NCBI GenBank assembly: GCA_030323885.1
Contig: CM059199.1
Span: 37,456,590 to 37,520,589, forward strand
Source: Branchipolynoe longqiensis
Taxonomy: Eukaryota; Annelida; Polychaeta; Phyllodocida; Polynoidae
Direction: 5' to 3'
Length of the DNA stretch: 64,000 nucleotides
Shown here: piece by piece, positions 9,018 through 18,747 of the stretch
Numbering within the stretch: position 1 is the first letter of the stretch
Layout: the number at the start of each line of letters is the position of its first letter
Translations under genes and position numbers: made by a program
The notes under the pieces: model-generated
Database searches by the model: none
What the model was told of the DNA's origin: nothing
The model's input: the letters and a program-made list of their open reading frames with translations, nothing else

Positions 9018-9242
9018 TGGTGGAGGGCTCCTCGGCACCCCCCTCAGGCCATTGACATTGATACCACCTGAACTCTGATGACCTTTGATACATTGTACCT
9101 TTTATTATCTTACACACATTGTACCTTTTTATCATCTTATTATCTACCTCATTTGATACATTGTTTGCTCTGTTTGTCTGAGAGGCGTGAATAAACGTCT
9201 CTTTTTCCCACCCCCGCCTTGCTTTCTTCCCTCTCGCGCATC
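9018..9242 (+). repeat. Split direct repeat B2 (3' end of copy 1)
   Basis: Near-identical to B1. It carries AATAAA at 9190-9195. It ends 'ctcgcgcatc' at 9242, after which the AT-rich host sequence 'aaaaacaaaac' begins, so 9242 marks the 3' terminus of the element. Confidence 0.9.
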
Positions 9243-9478
9243 AAAAACAAAACAAACGAATACCGTCCAAATTGCAATAGTAGATTAATAACATAGTGAT
9301 CAAACAATAGTTATGTACAGCTTTTCACCAATGTGGAAATATAGGTGATTTGGGGATGATACTTCTTTCGCTGATATATAATTAATGTATTTTAAAAGAA
9401 AAACACCCTGAATTTGGTGCATTTTAATCCTGAATTTGTTCATGTCCTATTTTGACAACACTAAGCACAATGTCTAAC

Positions 9479-9686
9479 CTTGTAGTGGGTAGTCTTGGCA
9501 GCCGGGTCGTTGAGGATCCTCTGGAAGACCTTGAAGAGCGATGCTTGGAAGAGGAGTGCAGTCACCCCAGTATCGAAGGCGGTTCGGTGGAACATCTTTA
9601 TGATGGCGTGGTTCGTGCTTGTGGAGTTCTTGCGGTACATGGAGAGCAGGATTGTACACGCTCGAATCACTTGCGGATTGGCAAAC
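9479..9686 (-). CDS. TIMELESS: TIMELESS/timeout exon (conserved helical block)
   Basis: On the minus strand, 208 bp bounded by a good acceptor (cttgtttccag, exon starts at 9686) and donor (tacaag then gttaga, exon ends at 9479). It encodes 69 residues plus the last base of an Arg codon. Readable blocks are RFANPQVIRACTILLSMYRK, NSTSTNHAIIKMFHR and ALLFQASLFKVFQRILNDP. These match the TIMELESS family pattern R-F-A...LLL..Y..NS..TNH.IVKM.HR..D...ALLFQ.S.F..F...L.DP. The protein forms the fork-protection complex with TIPIN and stabilises replication forks; family members are also linked to circadian timing. The next exon, expected to start with a GELV/ELV-type block, is not visible and may be in the gap or left of the window. 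Codons are GC3-rich, as expected of a real exon. Confidence 0.87.
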
Positions 9687-10312
9687 CTGGAAACAAGATT
9701 GGGCAATAATGTAGTAGTCCATGATGAGCTACACTATCCACACCGTGATGACCTGAACTGTGCTGACCCTTGCTGGTCAAAAGAACTCGCAGGTGGGTTG
9801 CACGCTAACACTAACAGGTGTCGTTCCTATGGTGGACCGTTCCACCCATTGATAGATAGAGTGGCTATCCCCCTACCAGAGGTTACGTATGACCCAAAAA
9901 GACAATTTAATCACAGAAAGAGAATTTATGTTTCAAAATTAGAATTTTGATTTTCACATGGCTTGCACTAGTTATTTAACCTCCAGCCCCCTTCACTCTC
10001 TCTGTGTGTCTCTCCTGCCTGTCTCTGTTTGTTTGTCTGTCTCTGCCTCTTTCTGTCTATGTATGTCTCTGTCCGTCTATCTGTTTCTATCTGTCTGCCT
10101 CTATCTGTCTGTCTGTATCTGTCTCTACCTGTCTCTGCCTATGTCTGTATCTGTCTGTATCTGTCTGTATGTCTGTCTCGGTATGTCTATCTCCCTCTCT
10201 ACCCCCATCCCCGTTCCGTCCCCATCCCCCCCTCTCTCTCTCTCTCTCTCTTCCACCATCTTTTCTATACGCAAATTCTACTTTTAGGAAATAAAAAGCA
10301 CCCTTTAAAGAC
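9687..10312. repeat. Intron sequence with degenerate (tctg/tctc)n tract
   Basis: Intron between two TIMELESS exons. 9995-10250 is a degenerate TCTG/TCTC/TATC microsatellite ending in (tc)n. The open frames across it on both strands are low-complexity artefacts. Nothing recognised at 9690-9990. Confidence 0.75.
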
Positions 10313-10740
10313 CCTCAGTGGTGTTCTCTGTGGTGGAGTGGTTAGAGTGTCTGACTTTTTTTCTAGGTCGGACTCCTAATCTGAAGGTCAGTGGTTCGAT
10401 TCCCTGTGCCCCCACCTCTGCCTATTTGGATTTCCACCGCTCTGTATAACTTACAGCGTCATCAAAGGCCAGTTGCTCTCATACCATGTCTATGTGGTGT
10501 GGGAGGTTAAAAATCCCTTGGGTCGGTAAAAGTGTAGGCTCGGGCTTTCTATCGACAAACTGTCTAATGGTGAAAACAAGCCTATTCAGGCTTATCCATG
10601 ATAGGCAGTATAAATCTTCAACAACAACAAAAGAAAGAACTAACCCACCCCCTTTGTTCAGCAACCTCTCGCTAATGCCCAAAGACTAGTGCGCCAGCAC
10701 TAACGTTTGTTCTATTCAGAGGAATAAATCTGTGAAAAGA
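10313..10740 (+). mobile_element. SINE W (tRNA-headed)
   Basis: tRNA-like head: A-box region 'tggagtggttagagt' at about 10330 and B-box 'ggttcgattcc' at about 10391. A long unique body follows, ending near 'gaggaataaatctgtg'. Related 3' ends ('ggcactgac...gaataaat') occur at about 28470-28520 and 32775-32820. The insertion lies in a TIMELESS intron. Confidence 0.6.
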
Positions 10741-10754
10741 AATTGAAGAGTCAC

Positions 10755-10827
10755 CTTGCTACAAACTCCTTGAAGTTGAATTTTTCATCCACCGTCTCGT
10801 ACGAGGCTTCTCTTTCCTCGTCTTCTT
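10755..10827 (-). CDS. TIMELESS: TIMELESS/timeout exon (acidic linker into conserved block)
   Basis: 73 bp on the minus strand with acceptor 'tctcattggcag' (exon starts at 10827) and donor 'gcaag' then 'gtgact' (exon ends at 10755). It encodes EDEEREASYETVDEKFNFK followed by EFVA and the first two bases of the Arg codon completed by the next exon. The phases 2-nt in and 2-nt out fit both neighbours exactly. The pattern 'acidic run, then E/D-K-x-F-N-F, then RFA' is the same as in vertebrate TIMELESS before its conserved block. This supports real exon structure despite the small size. Confidence 0.82.
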
Positions 10828-10852
10828 CTGCCAATGAGATTTTTGTTGTTGT

Positions 10853-11253
10853 TTAAAGTTGCAAAGTCCGGTCGTTTTGAGTTTTTGTCAGTTTTTAAGA
10901 TCAATATATAAGATTGATCATTATAATATAGAGTTTTTAAGATCAATATATAAGATTAATCATTATAATCTATCTTATATTAGTTTGAAGTAACTTTTAT
11001 TTTACATGGCTAGCTTTTGAGATATTTGAAGTGCAAACATGCCAAATTAATTTTGTCAAGCATGCCAAACCTCTGACACCAGAGGGTTCGATAATAACAG
11101 GTTTTTTTTTAGTAAATTGACTTATTATAAGTTCTATGCAGCAACAAATGCTTAATAAGTGCACGGGTATCTAAGTTAGATTTGTAGGATCAAATCTAGG
11201 TCAGTGTTTTAGTTTTGAAAATTTGCTTTCATCGGACTATGCAGCTTTAATGT
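10853..11253. mobile_element. M1 MITE, complete
   Basis: Left end 'gttgcaaagtccggtcg' at about 10857 and right end 'atcggactatgcagc' at about 11229-11245. It contains a short internal duplication, 'gatcaatatataagattgatcattataat'-like, at 10899-10970. It lies in a TIMELESS intron immediately upstream (on the gene strand) of the 73-bp exon. Confidence 0.75.
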
Positions 11254-11264
11254 AGCCTACTTTC

Positions 11265-11322
11265 ATATCCCGTCCTGATATGACCTTAGATGTTGCTAGG
11301 ACGTAAAACAACAACAACAAAC
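11265..11322 (+). mobile_element. S1 tail fragment
   Basis: Only the S1 3' end is present ('cctgatatgaccttagatgt' to (aac)n), next to the M1 element. Confidence 0.75.
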
Positions 11323-11592
11323 CTGCTTTCATAAGAACGGAAATCAAGCAGAGATTATTATCCTGACGGCAAATTTCTGCCCTAGAGGCTAGCTCCCGTA
11401 CCCCCATCATATATCATGTACCAGGTTGTGAAAAAACCCGGAAATCCGCTTAAAAACGGAAAAATATCATCAACGCTGAACATCAGCAATATTGGGTTAG
11501 TTTGGCCCACAATATCGTGAACATCAACAGCATAGCTTAATTTACCTTGAATAGGAATTACTGACAGATGAACTAGGACGCTTATGTCTGTT

Positions 11593-11800
11593 TGTTCTTG
11601 TTTGTTGGAGTTTTATGTCCTGGCAACATCTAAGGACGGATACAGATTAGAACAGTGGATATTTACGGAAACGTTATAGTGCTGCCCCACTGGAAGACCG
11701 GGCTGCCTGCACCATGACCCGATATCCGACTCAGCAACATATTGAAAACCCACAAACCTCTCCTTGCCCTACCCTAACAGTGCCGAGTGCCAGGCTTGGT
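11593..11800 (-). mobile_element. SINE S1, head-truncated
   Basis: Minus-strand S1 from the tail to the 'gccgagtgccaggctt' region. The tRNA-like head is missing. Confidence 0.7.
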
Positions 11801-11867
11801 TTTGTTTGCTTTGTTTCTGGTGGTTTTACCTCTTAGCATTAGTAGCAACATCTGTAGTCATATCAGG

Positions 11868-12197
11868 ATGTTTGTTTGTTTGTTGTTGTTTTACGTCCTA
11901 GCAACATCTAAGGTCATATCAGGACGGGCATATCAGGATGAGTATACCGACCTGTGACTCACGGAAACTTTATACTGCTGTCCCCCTGGGGGCACCATGA
12001 CCCGATATCACATTCAGTCACATTATCCTGAGACTAAGCCATCCAATCCTTGCCCTGTCCTATTAATGCTAAGCGCTAGGCTTGGTAGCGACAAGTATCA
12101 ACTTTGTAAGTCATTAGTTTGACTTGGTTAGAATTCAAATTCCCTAAATTCCGTACAAGAAGCCTGCGTTCTTACCAATTCGACCACTGTGTCCGGT
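11868..12197 (-). mobile_element. SINE S1 copy
   Basis: Starts with (gttt)n and 'ttttacgtcctagcaacatc', with an internal short duplication 'catatcagga' at 11917-11938. Ends at the head 'cgaccactgtgtccgg'. Confidence 0.75.
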
Positions 12198-12564
12198 GAT
12201 GGCAAACATTTTGTAGGTCATTAGTTTGACTTGCCTATCACCACTTGCAATTTGAAATTTTCCTTGCTCTATCAACAAATGTATGAGGCTCAAAATGAAA
12301 TATATGGTTACAACCTCGTCCACTCACATTTTCACACAAACAAAAAGTCAATTGGAATAAGAATCAAATCACTCTGTCCCCTAACTAGTTGCGTGATTGG
12401 GTTCTCGCACTGCGACCGAAGCCCTTGCAGCTTGATGGCAATGGTCCTTGGACATGGTCAGGCGACTGTGTCTAACAGACTGATTTGATTCGCTAACCTG
12501 CCGTTACTCCAAGTTTTACCATCATTGATATTAGCATTAAATACTCGAAGGTCACGTGACTCAC

Positions 12565-12618
12565 CCTCGTCCTCGATCTCGTGTTGTGGTTCCGGTTCCT
12601 GATTGGCTGCCTGCGACC
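12565..12618 (-). CDS. TIMELESS: TIMELESS/timeout exon (acidic segment)
   Basis: 54 bp on the minus strand with acceptor 'gttcaccttccag' (exon starts at 12618) and a strong donor 'gtgagtcac' (exon ends at 12565). In the frame with two leading bases it encodes SQAANQEPEPQHEIEDE plus one base. That base joins the next exon to give another Glu, continuing the acidic run. Vertebrate TIMELESS has a long Glu-rich stretch in the same place. Such low-complexity exons are weak evidence alone; splice sites and matching phase carry the call. Confidence 0.68.
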
Positions 12619-12791
12619 CTGGAAGGTGAACAAACCAATTGTTAGCCTAAGTGCTATCTAAACTTCTGTTGACCTTTATTTATTTGTGGATCTAATCTTT
12701 AATTACAGATTCTTTTTAAAGATAATAAATTAGCATAAATCATGGACAGTGTGCAGTGGTTCTAAAAGTTGCATAGTCTGATGGTTTTGAG

Positions 12792-13295
12792 CCGGTGTGG
12801 TGTGCTCAGCCGTGTACCGTGCTCAGCCGTGCACGTACCGTCAAACTCAAGGCATTGTCAATGGTCGTGAATCACTAACCTTATAAATTTAATATAGTGT
12901 TTTTGGTAAAGATGTTTTCTACATGTGTACCAAGCGATTTGTTTCTAGGTGGTGTGGTTTTAGAGATATATCACTTTTCCTGTATTTTCTGTATGAAGAT
13001 TGCTAGCGACCATTGACAATGCCTTGAGTTTGACGGTATGCGCAGTGCACAACATTAGTTTTAATCAAAATTAATACAAATCAAGAACCCTAACCGTATA
13101 AATTTAATACAGTCTTTTTGGTAAAGATGTTTTCTATGTGTACCAAGCGATTTGTTAATAGGTGGTGTAGCTTTAGAGATATTTCACTTTTTCTGTATTT
13201 TCTGTATGAAGATTACTCACAACCATTGACAATGCCTTGAGTTTGAGTCTAATGACACGGCTGAGCACGGTACACGGCTGAGCACGCCACACCGG
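12792..13295. mobile_element. M2 TIR element, 504 bp
   Basis: Ends of about 38 bp are inverted (ccggtgtggtgtgctcagcc and its complement). The interior contains two direct copies of a unit of about 200 bp ('gtaccaagcgatttgtt', 'ccattgacaatgccttgag'). A second copy at 54634-55137 has exactly the same length. Non-coding, inserted inside M1. Confidence 0.85.
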
Positions 13296-13299
13296 TGCA

Positions 13300-13438
13300 A
13301 CTGACTGGTCTACATCCGGTGGAGGTGAGGAGGCCGCAGGTGGCGCTACAGTTACAGCGTTTTGTGTTACGGAGAATAACAATAATAATTCCCTTACGTA
13401 TCTTTATAATCGCATAATGTGTTATACATCACATATAA
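13300..13438 (+). repeat. Dispersed 130-bp repeat
   Basis: Shares 'ggtggaggtgaggagg' and 'cataatgtgttatacatcac' with 51246-51385 and, more loosely, 20817-20955. Probably the 3' part of a SINE or other retroposon; type not recognised. Confidence 0.55.
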
Positions 13439-13735
13439 TTGATTGTTATAATCTACGTTACTTTAGTTCGAACTAACTTATTTTAAATGGCTAACTTTTG
13501 AGATATTTTAACTTGAAGTGTAAACATGCAAAATTAATTTTGGCAAGCACACCAAAACTCTGACAACATAGGCTTCTGCAGAAACAGGTTTTAGTATTCC
13601 CTTCTATGTATCAACAGATGCTTAATAAGTACATCAGTATCTAAGTTAGATATGTAGAATAAAACCTAGGTAATTGGTTTGGTTTGGTTTGAAAAATGTG
13701 ATGCTTGATCGGACTATGCAGCTTTAAGTGCGGTC

Positions 13736-14262
13736 CTGAGCCTTGTGATCACATGACTCAACTTGGACCTGGCACTCACATAAATAAATAAATAAATAAA
13801 TAGACAAACAAACACATGAATAATGCTGACTTTATTAAGTGTCATTACATATCGGATTCATGCTAAGGCAGTGTATCAGTAAAACCAGAAAATGACATAT
13901 TTAGAACATGGTTAGAAATGTTGACAGATGCAGAAACCTAACACAATATTTGCTACATCTTTCACAAAATATTCATATATTAGAAATATGAATTGAATTG
14001 CACTTAGAATTACTGAGAATAATAGACAATAATAATAATAATGGTTACACTGTTCCTATAATTTCTAATATTCTCAACAGTTTAATTTATGTTTGTGTAT
14101 TGTGCATGGAAATTGTGAATAAAATGTTGTATGTGTCATGGCTAATACTCCTGGATAAATTAGTCCCTAGCTACTTGATTGGAGCTCAAATACGCGATTC
14201 TGTGACGTCATGTAAGGAAGTGATAGGTGGAATTACATAGGTTATAAGGTAGAGTCACTGGG
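13736..14262. other. Intron-like sequence, short AAAT microsatellite
   Basis: (aaat)n at about 13781-13803. Otherwise no recognised gene or repeat. Confidence 0.5.
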
Positions 14263-14680
14263 CTACGGGGCGATCATCCCCGGGGCGACCATCCCCAACC
14301 CAGCGGTTCGCAGGTGGCGGATAGCGACATGGCCTTTAAATATGGTTAGCTGTGAAATAAGGTGGGCTTGCCCAGTCGAATAAACAGCCCCTGACCAACT
14401 GGCGATGATCCTAACAGGACGAGGAGTGGGCAACTGGTTGGCACTGGTGTCCTCATTGAAATACCTCATGTGTCCCATGACAGGTACATCATGCGAGCAA
14501 GAGCCGCATTATAAGCTCAAGCCCCTTGTGCTCCCAAGGTAAGGAGCTAAGGGTGAGGTAACCCTAACAGAAAACCTTGAGTGCTGAAGTTGGAGGTAGC
14601 AGGCCGCAAGGCGCACCCTAACAAACCATGGTACCATGCATATACAGCCATAAAGGCGAACGAAAAGAAGAAGAAGGTAG
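14263..14680 (+). mobile_element. Probable LINE 5' fragment
   Basis: Contains 'ggcgatcatcccc', 'ggaggtagcaggccgcaagg', 'ccctaacagaaaacc' and an A/G-rich end 'gaacgaaaagaagaagaagg'. From memory such text precedes the endonuclease-RT frame in several invertebrate LINEs; this is recall, not a search. A related piece is at about 60230-60560. No coding part is left here. Confidence 0.45.
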
Positions 14681-15376
14681 AGTCAAATGACTTCAAATTC
14701 ACTATTATTCAAAGTAGGCTTCATAATATTTCATGTGGGACGCTTTAATGCAGTGAACTGCTTCTATATATAAACCCATCTCCATAATTAGCGACACATG
14801 AGTCTAAACATGTTTCAGTTCTATTTCATAGAGAAAGCCTATCTGACTGCGTAAGTATTCCCCGATCCGTGTCACTGTAAGAGCTGATGAAGGTCAGTCG
14901 GCCTAAATGACCTGAATAGTCACAGCTTGACGGCAGTAGCCCCCAGCCTTGATTGAGCCCTAAAGAACTCACAGGGAATAGATTGTTGCATGACATCCAA
15001 ACTATGACTAGCCATATTCGGTTATGATAATTGGAGATAAGTAACGCGTTGGTCATACTACTGCTCTGTTAAATGAGTAAATTTACATATGACTGGACGT
15101 GAAACTTCCCCTCCCCTTCCTTCCTATGAGTACACTTGAACCTGTCCACCCCCTACATTAGAATTGAACTCGTCCACCCCTCAACATGACTAGAATTGAA
15201 CCTTCCCGCCTTCCACATGACGGAGCTTTGTACCTGCCTCCCCTCCCCCCAACTCCACTTTACTAAACTTTCACCTGTTACTCTCCACATGAGTAGACAT
15301 GAATTGTGCCCACCCCCTACATTAGATTTGAACCCGCCCACCCTCCACGTGACTGGAATTGAGTCATCCCGCCTAA

Positions 15377-16071
15377 TGGTGCAGTCACACGACGACGTAA
15401 TGGCCGACGTGAGTTCGACGTGGGTGACTTTCGAAAAACCCGACGTGATATGCAAATACGGGGCCAAGTTGGACGACACCGCGGCATGGTTGACGTGGGT
15501 GTAACGACATTGGGAACGAGAGAGGATGTAGAAGAAATTAATTTGGTGAACGAGATCCTAGCAACTTCTTCGCGCGCTCGCCGTCGTCAACGTGATCGCG
15601 ATGGGACTTCGACGAGGCTCTGATGAGACTCGGACGTCGTCGGAACGACACCAGAACGGGGCTTCGACAAGGCCGGCACGGGGCTTCGACGAGGCCGTAA
15701 CGGGGCTTTGACGTAACCGTAACGGGGCTTCGACGAGAGTCCGACATCATCGAAAACGACACCGGAACGTGGTCTAGTAACCACCCCACCAACAGCGTGG
15801 ACATGAGGCGACGTTGACCTGACATAGATGACGTGGTCATAACGAGGGCCTAACGTGACCGTAATGTGACGCGAACGTCTTATCAACTCGTCAAACTACG
15901 TCACAGTTTTTTCAACATGTCCAAAACCTCGACGTCCTCCGACGAGAGTGGACGTGATGTGACGAGAGCTTAACATGACTGTAACGTGACTTTAACGTGA
16001 CCCGACATGATGACGAAAAGTCGCCACGTCGGAGTCACGTTGGGCCATTACGTCGTAGTGTGACACATGAC
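15377..16071. mobile_element. P-family TIR element, copy 2
   Basis: The ends tggtgcagtcacac and gtgtgacacatgac continue inward as inverted gacgtaatggcc. TAA precedes the left end and TAG follows the right. The interior has dozens of gacg/acgtga words and the family word 'catgtccaaaacctcgacgt' at about 15917. No transposase. Confidence 0.78.
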
Positions 16072-16446
16072 TAGGTTTCAACCTTCCCCCCCTCCCAACT
16101 CCACTTAACTACATTTGCACAGGTCCCTCTCTACATGAGTAAATATGAACGTGCCCACCCCCTACATTTGACTTGAACTCGTCCATTCCTCCACATGACT
16201 AGCAATGAACCTTCCCTCCTTCCACATGAATAGACTTAAAGCTGCCCCTCCTGCCCCCCCCCCCCCCCCCCCCCAACCTTAACTCCATGCACTCTCCATA
16301 TTAGTACACGTGAATCTGCCTATACCCTACATTATACTCTAACCCGTCCACCACGCCACATGACTAGAATTGAAACTTCCAGCTCACCCCCTACATAACT
16401 ATACTTGAACCTGCCTACACATACATTAGTGTACTAAACCCATTTG

Positions 16447-17030
16447 CAGTTTGGGCTATTTTCCGTTCCAACCAGTGGTCCACAACTGGTTCGTCAAAGG
16501 CTGTGGTATGTTTGTTTGTTTGTTGTTGTTTTACGTCCTAGCAACATCTAAGGTCATATTAGGACAGGTACCGACTTGTGATAGTGCACACTCATGGCAA
16601 CTTTATAGTGCTGCCCCACTGGGAGACCAGGCCACCAGCACTATGACAGTCACATTTTCCTGACATCGAGCCAACAAGTCCTTGTCCTATCCTAATAATC
16701 CCGAGTGCCAGGCTAGGAAGTGACAAGTATAAATTTTTAAGTCATTGGTTTGACTCGACCAGGGTTCAAACCCACGATCCCACGATCTACCAACACGGGA
16801 GATAGACGCTCTAACTCATTCGGCTATCCAGTCTGGTCTGGCTGTGGTATGTGCTGTCCTGTCTGTGGGAAAGTGCATATAAAAGACCCCTTGCTGCTTA
16901 TCGGAAAGAGTAGCCTGTGGCGGCAGCTGGTTTCCTCCAAAGAAATGTCAGAATTACCATATGTTTGACGTCTAATAGCCATTGATAAAAATCAATGTGC
17001 TCTAGAGGCGTCGTTAAATAAAAATTAAGT
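16447..17030 (+). mobile_element. SINE V, split by S1
   Basis: V family: 'gtggtatgtgctgtcctgtc', 'catataaaagacccnttgct' and 3' end 'gtcgttaaataaa'. This text is widespread in mollusc genomes. The S1 copy at 16512-16839 interrupts it, flanked by a 13-bp duplication ggctgtggtatgt (16499-16511 and 16840-16852). Confidence 0.85.
16512..16839 (-). mobile_element. SINE S1 inserted in SINE V
   Basis: Complete minus-strand S1. The perfect 13-bp target-site duplication shows that S1 moved after V, by LINE-type target-primed insertion. Confidence 0.9.
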
Positions 17031-17084
17031 AACCATCTATCTGCTACTGAAATGCAGACAATCAAATAACTTATCAGCAGCTAC

Positions 17085-17205
17085 TGTTTGGTAAGACAAC
17101 ACCAACACTACAGCTGGCCAGCATTGAAAACAAGCCTGGACAGAATAAATACAGCCTCAATAAAAAATTAAGAAATAAAAAAATAAAAAAACAAGCTTTC
17201 CTTTA
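17085..17205 (+). mobile_element. Retroposon fragment with A-rich tail
   Basis: Contains 'ggccagcattgaaaacaag' and an A/T-rich tail 'aaataaaaaaataaaaaaac'. The same text is in the insert at 26660-26855. Confidence 0.55.
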
Positions 17206-17445
17206 GTATACTGAACCTGCCCCCTCTACACTTAAGGAATCTTGAACTGTCCTCCCCTCCCACATGAGTAGACTTGAACAAGCCCCATTTCATATAAATA
17301 GACTTGCACCTGCCACCCCTCCACTTTGGTGGACTTGAACCAGCCTACCTCCACATGAGTAGAGATGCACCAGTCCCTCACTTAGATAGACTAATTATGA
17401 AGTGTAAGTAAGCGAGTTTTAGCCCCAAATCCTGAAAACCGAATA

Positions 17446-18067
17446 CAGTAAAACCCTGTTATAAACACACTCCGACCTAAGGCGAATTCTGATATAACGC
17501 GATGATTCATTGGACCGAAAATTGATGAATTCAAAGGTAATTAAAAAAACTGAACACCGACCATAGTACGACCTAGATAAAAGATTCACCCCGTACTTCC
17601 AGTACAGGGGTGAACGACAATGTAGTCTAAATACGGGCGAAAATAGCTTTAGTATGGAACATGAAGTAGAAACTGTGGTTCCATGATCAAATGGCTACAT
17701 ATATTGGCACAGATTTGGTGAAATGGGAGAGAATGCAAAAATCCAAGATGGCGGCCATAGAACGCCAGTCGATTTATTTAAATTTTAAATTGTATTAAAC
17801 TAGCTATTTTATTACATTTTTCAACTCAAAGGTAGTGGGTAAATATGAAGACATCTACAAACAATAAATGTTGCTTCTTAGATTGTGAAATTAGGCTCTC
17901 ATAAAGATTCAGTTCATCAGCCCGGTTTTTCGACAGTTTTTATATAAGGCTGGTCTTCACCCCTGTACTGGAAGTACGGGGTGAATCTTTTATCTAAGCA
18001 TGACCCTGCTGTTTTCGCAACAACATTTTATGGACCACAACGATCGCATTATAACAGGGCTTCACTG
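17446..18067. mobile_element. Q-family TIR element (pogo-like), carrying a D insertion
   Basis: The ends cagtaaaaccctgttataa and its complement ttataacagggcttcactg are flanked by TA on both sides (17444-17445, 18068-18069). CAGT-type ends with TA duplication fit the pogo/Tigger branch of Tc1-mariner. Non-coding; most of the interior is the D element. Confidence 0.75.
17576..17994. mobile_element. D-family TIR element, copy 1
   Basis: Arms of about 38 bp: gataaaagattcaccccg... and complement, flanked by TA (17574-17575, 17995-17996). Within each arm 'cttccagtacaggggtg' gives a further small inverted structure. Internal word 'aagatggcggccatagaac'. Other copies: 57730-58142 and 61205-61558. Confidence 0.85.
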
Positions 18068-18313
18068 TATTCACATCACATCATATGACATTGATAGTGA
18101 ACTATTAAAGAACTAGAAATATTAAATGACATTCATCTCCATCCAACTGCTGAAAACACTAGCTGCCTTTCTGATGATGTTCACCGAAGGGCCCAACCGC
18201 TTCCATAAGCATATTCAGCGCAGAAAGGAGCGGGACAACCAGCCACGTTTGAACTCGTCTGAACTTGCAGGAAATGGATTTTCCTCTTCTCGTTTTTGCG
18301 AGAACTCAGTGTC

Positions 18314-18386
18314 AGCCAATCAGAGCTGTTCTTTTTAATTGCAAATGGCAGCCATTTGCAATTGAAAAGAACAGCTCTGATTGGCT
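18314..18386. other. 36-bp near-perfect inverted repeat, 1-nt spacer
   Basis: The left arm 18314-18349 (agccaatcagagctgttc...) and right arm 18351-18386 are reverse complements with one mismatch. They could extrude as a cruciform or fold as a hairpin. Not assigned to a family. Confidence 0.9.
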
Positions 18387-18747
18387 CAAATTATGGAAAC
18401 ATCCCATTATTTTGTTAGTAGTTTCTTGTTCAGACATAGTTACACATATATATGTATCTTTTGCACAGATTAAAGTGCTTGAAGTATATTTTAAATTTAT
18501 CTACATCGACTTCTGTTTAAATCACACAATATCAGGACTTAAAGAATGGGAACCTATTCCTGCAAGGGTATGCTCAATATGGGACAGTGGTCACCCGTTT
18601 TTCCTCCTTTCCTCGCTGTGGACCCTTCTCACCGCTTCAGATGTGTTGGAGCTCTAAATATATCCCGACATCCCCACTATGTGATGCAAGGCTACCCAGA
18701 ATCCCTGCGGCAAGACATGTGACTCTAGCGGCCAATTACATATTTAT
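18387..18747. other. No recognised feature
   Basis: AT-rich with some pyrimidine-rich stretches. Open frames here have no recognisable domain. Confidence 0.4.

Larger units (their letters stand above)
5655..9242 (+). mobile_element. Ngaro-like (DIRS-order) retrotransposon, copy 1
   Basis: Order seen: RT-RNase H frame, overlapping tyrosine recombinase frame, repeat B1 (8450-8673), segment A2 (8674-9017), repeat B2 (9018-9242). B1 and B2 match over about 224 bp with about seven substitutions and one indel by eye. This split-repeat layout (A1-coding-B1-A2-B2) is known for Ngaro/VIPER-type members of the DIRS order. They integrate by tyrosine recombinase and therefore lack an integrase, LTRs and target duplications. 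A1 is presumably in the gap. There is no methyltransferase domain, unlike classical DIRS1. GC content is far above the flanks. The element lies antisense to the TIMELESS exons. Both visible frames are intact, so this may be a young copy. Confidence 0.88.
12765..13735. mobile_element. M1 MITE split by M2 and other sequence
   Basis: Left M1 end 'gttgcatagtctgatgg' at about 12770 and right end 'gatcggactatgcagc' at about 13712-13728. M2 (12792-13295) and a 130-bp repeat (13300-13438) lie between the two halves. Confidence 0.65.
15080..17400. repeat. C-rich minisatellite (about 34-bp unit), split by insertions
   Basis: Units such as 'catgagtagacttgaacctg' followed by 'cccaccccctacatt' recur at 15090-15376, 16072-16440 and 17205-17395. 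The array is interrupted by a P element (15377-16071), SINE V (16447-17030) and another retroposon (about 17085-17205). A poly-C run sits at 16255-16274. Confidence 0.75.

Noticed and set aside
9495..9950. Plus-strand open frame across the TIMELESS exon
   Set aside because: It is antisense to an exon with clear family identity and splice sites.
18126..18338. Plus-strand frame (FLMMFTEGPNRFHKHIQRRK) and its minus-strand mirror as a possible exon
   Set aside because: It looks coding-like on both strands, but the plus frame lacks an acceptor after the upstream stop. Neither peptide gave a convincing family match.
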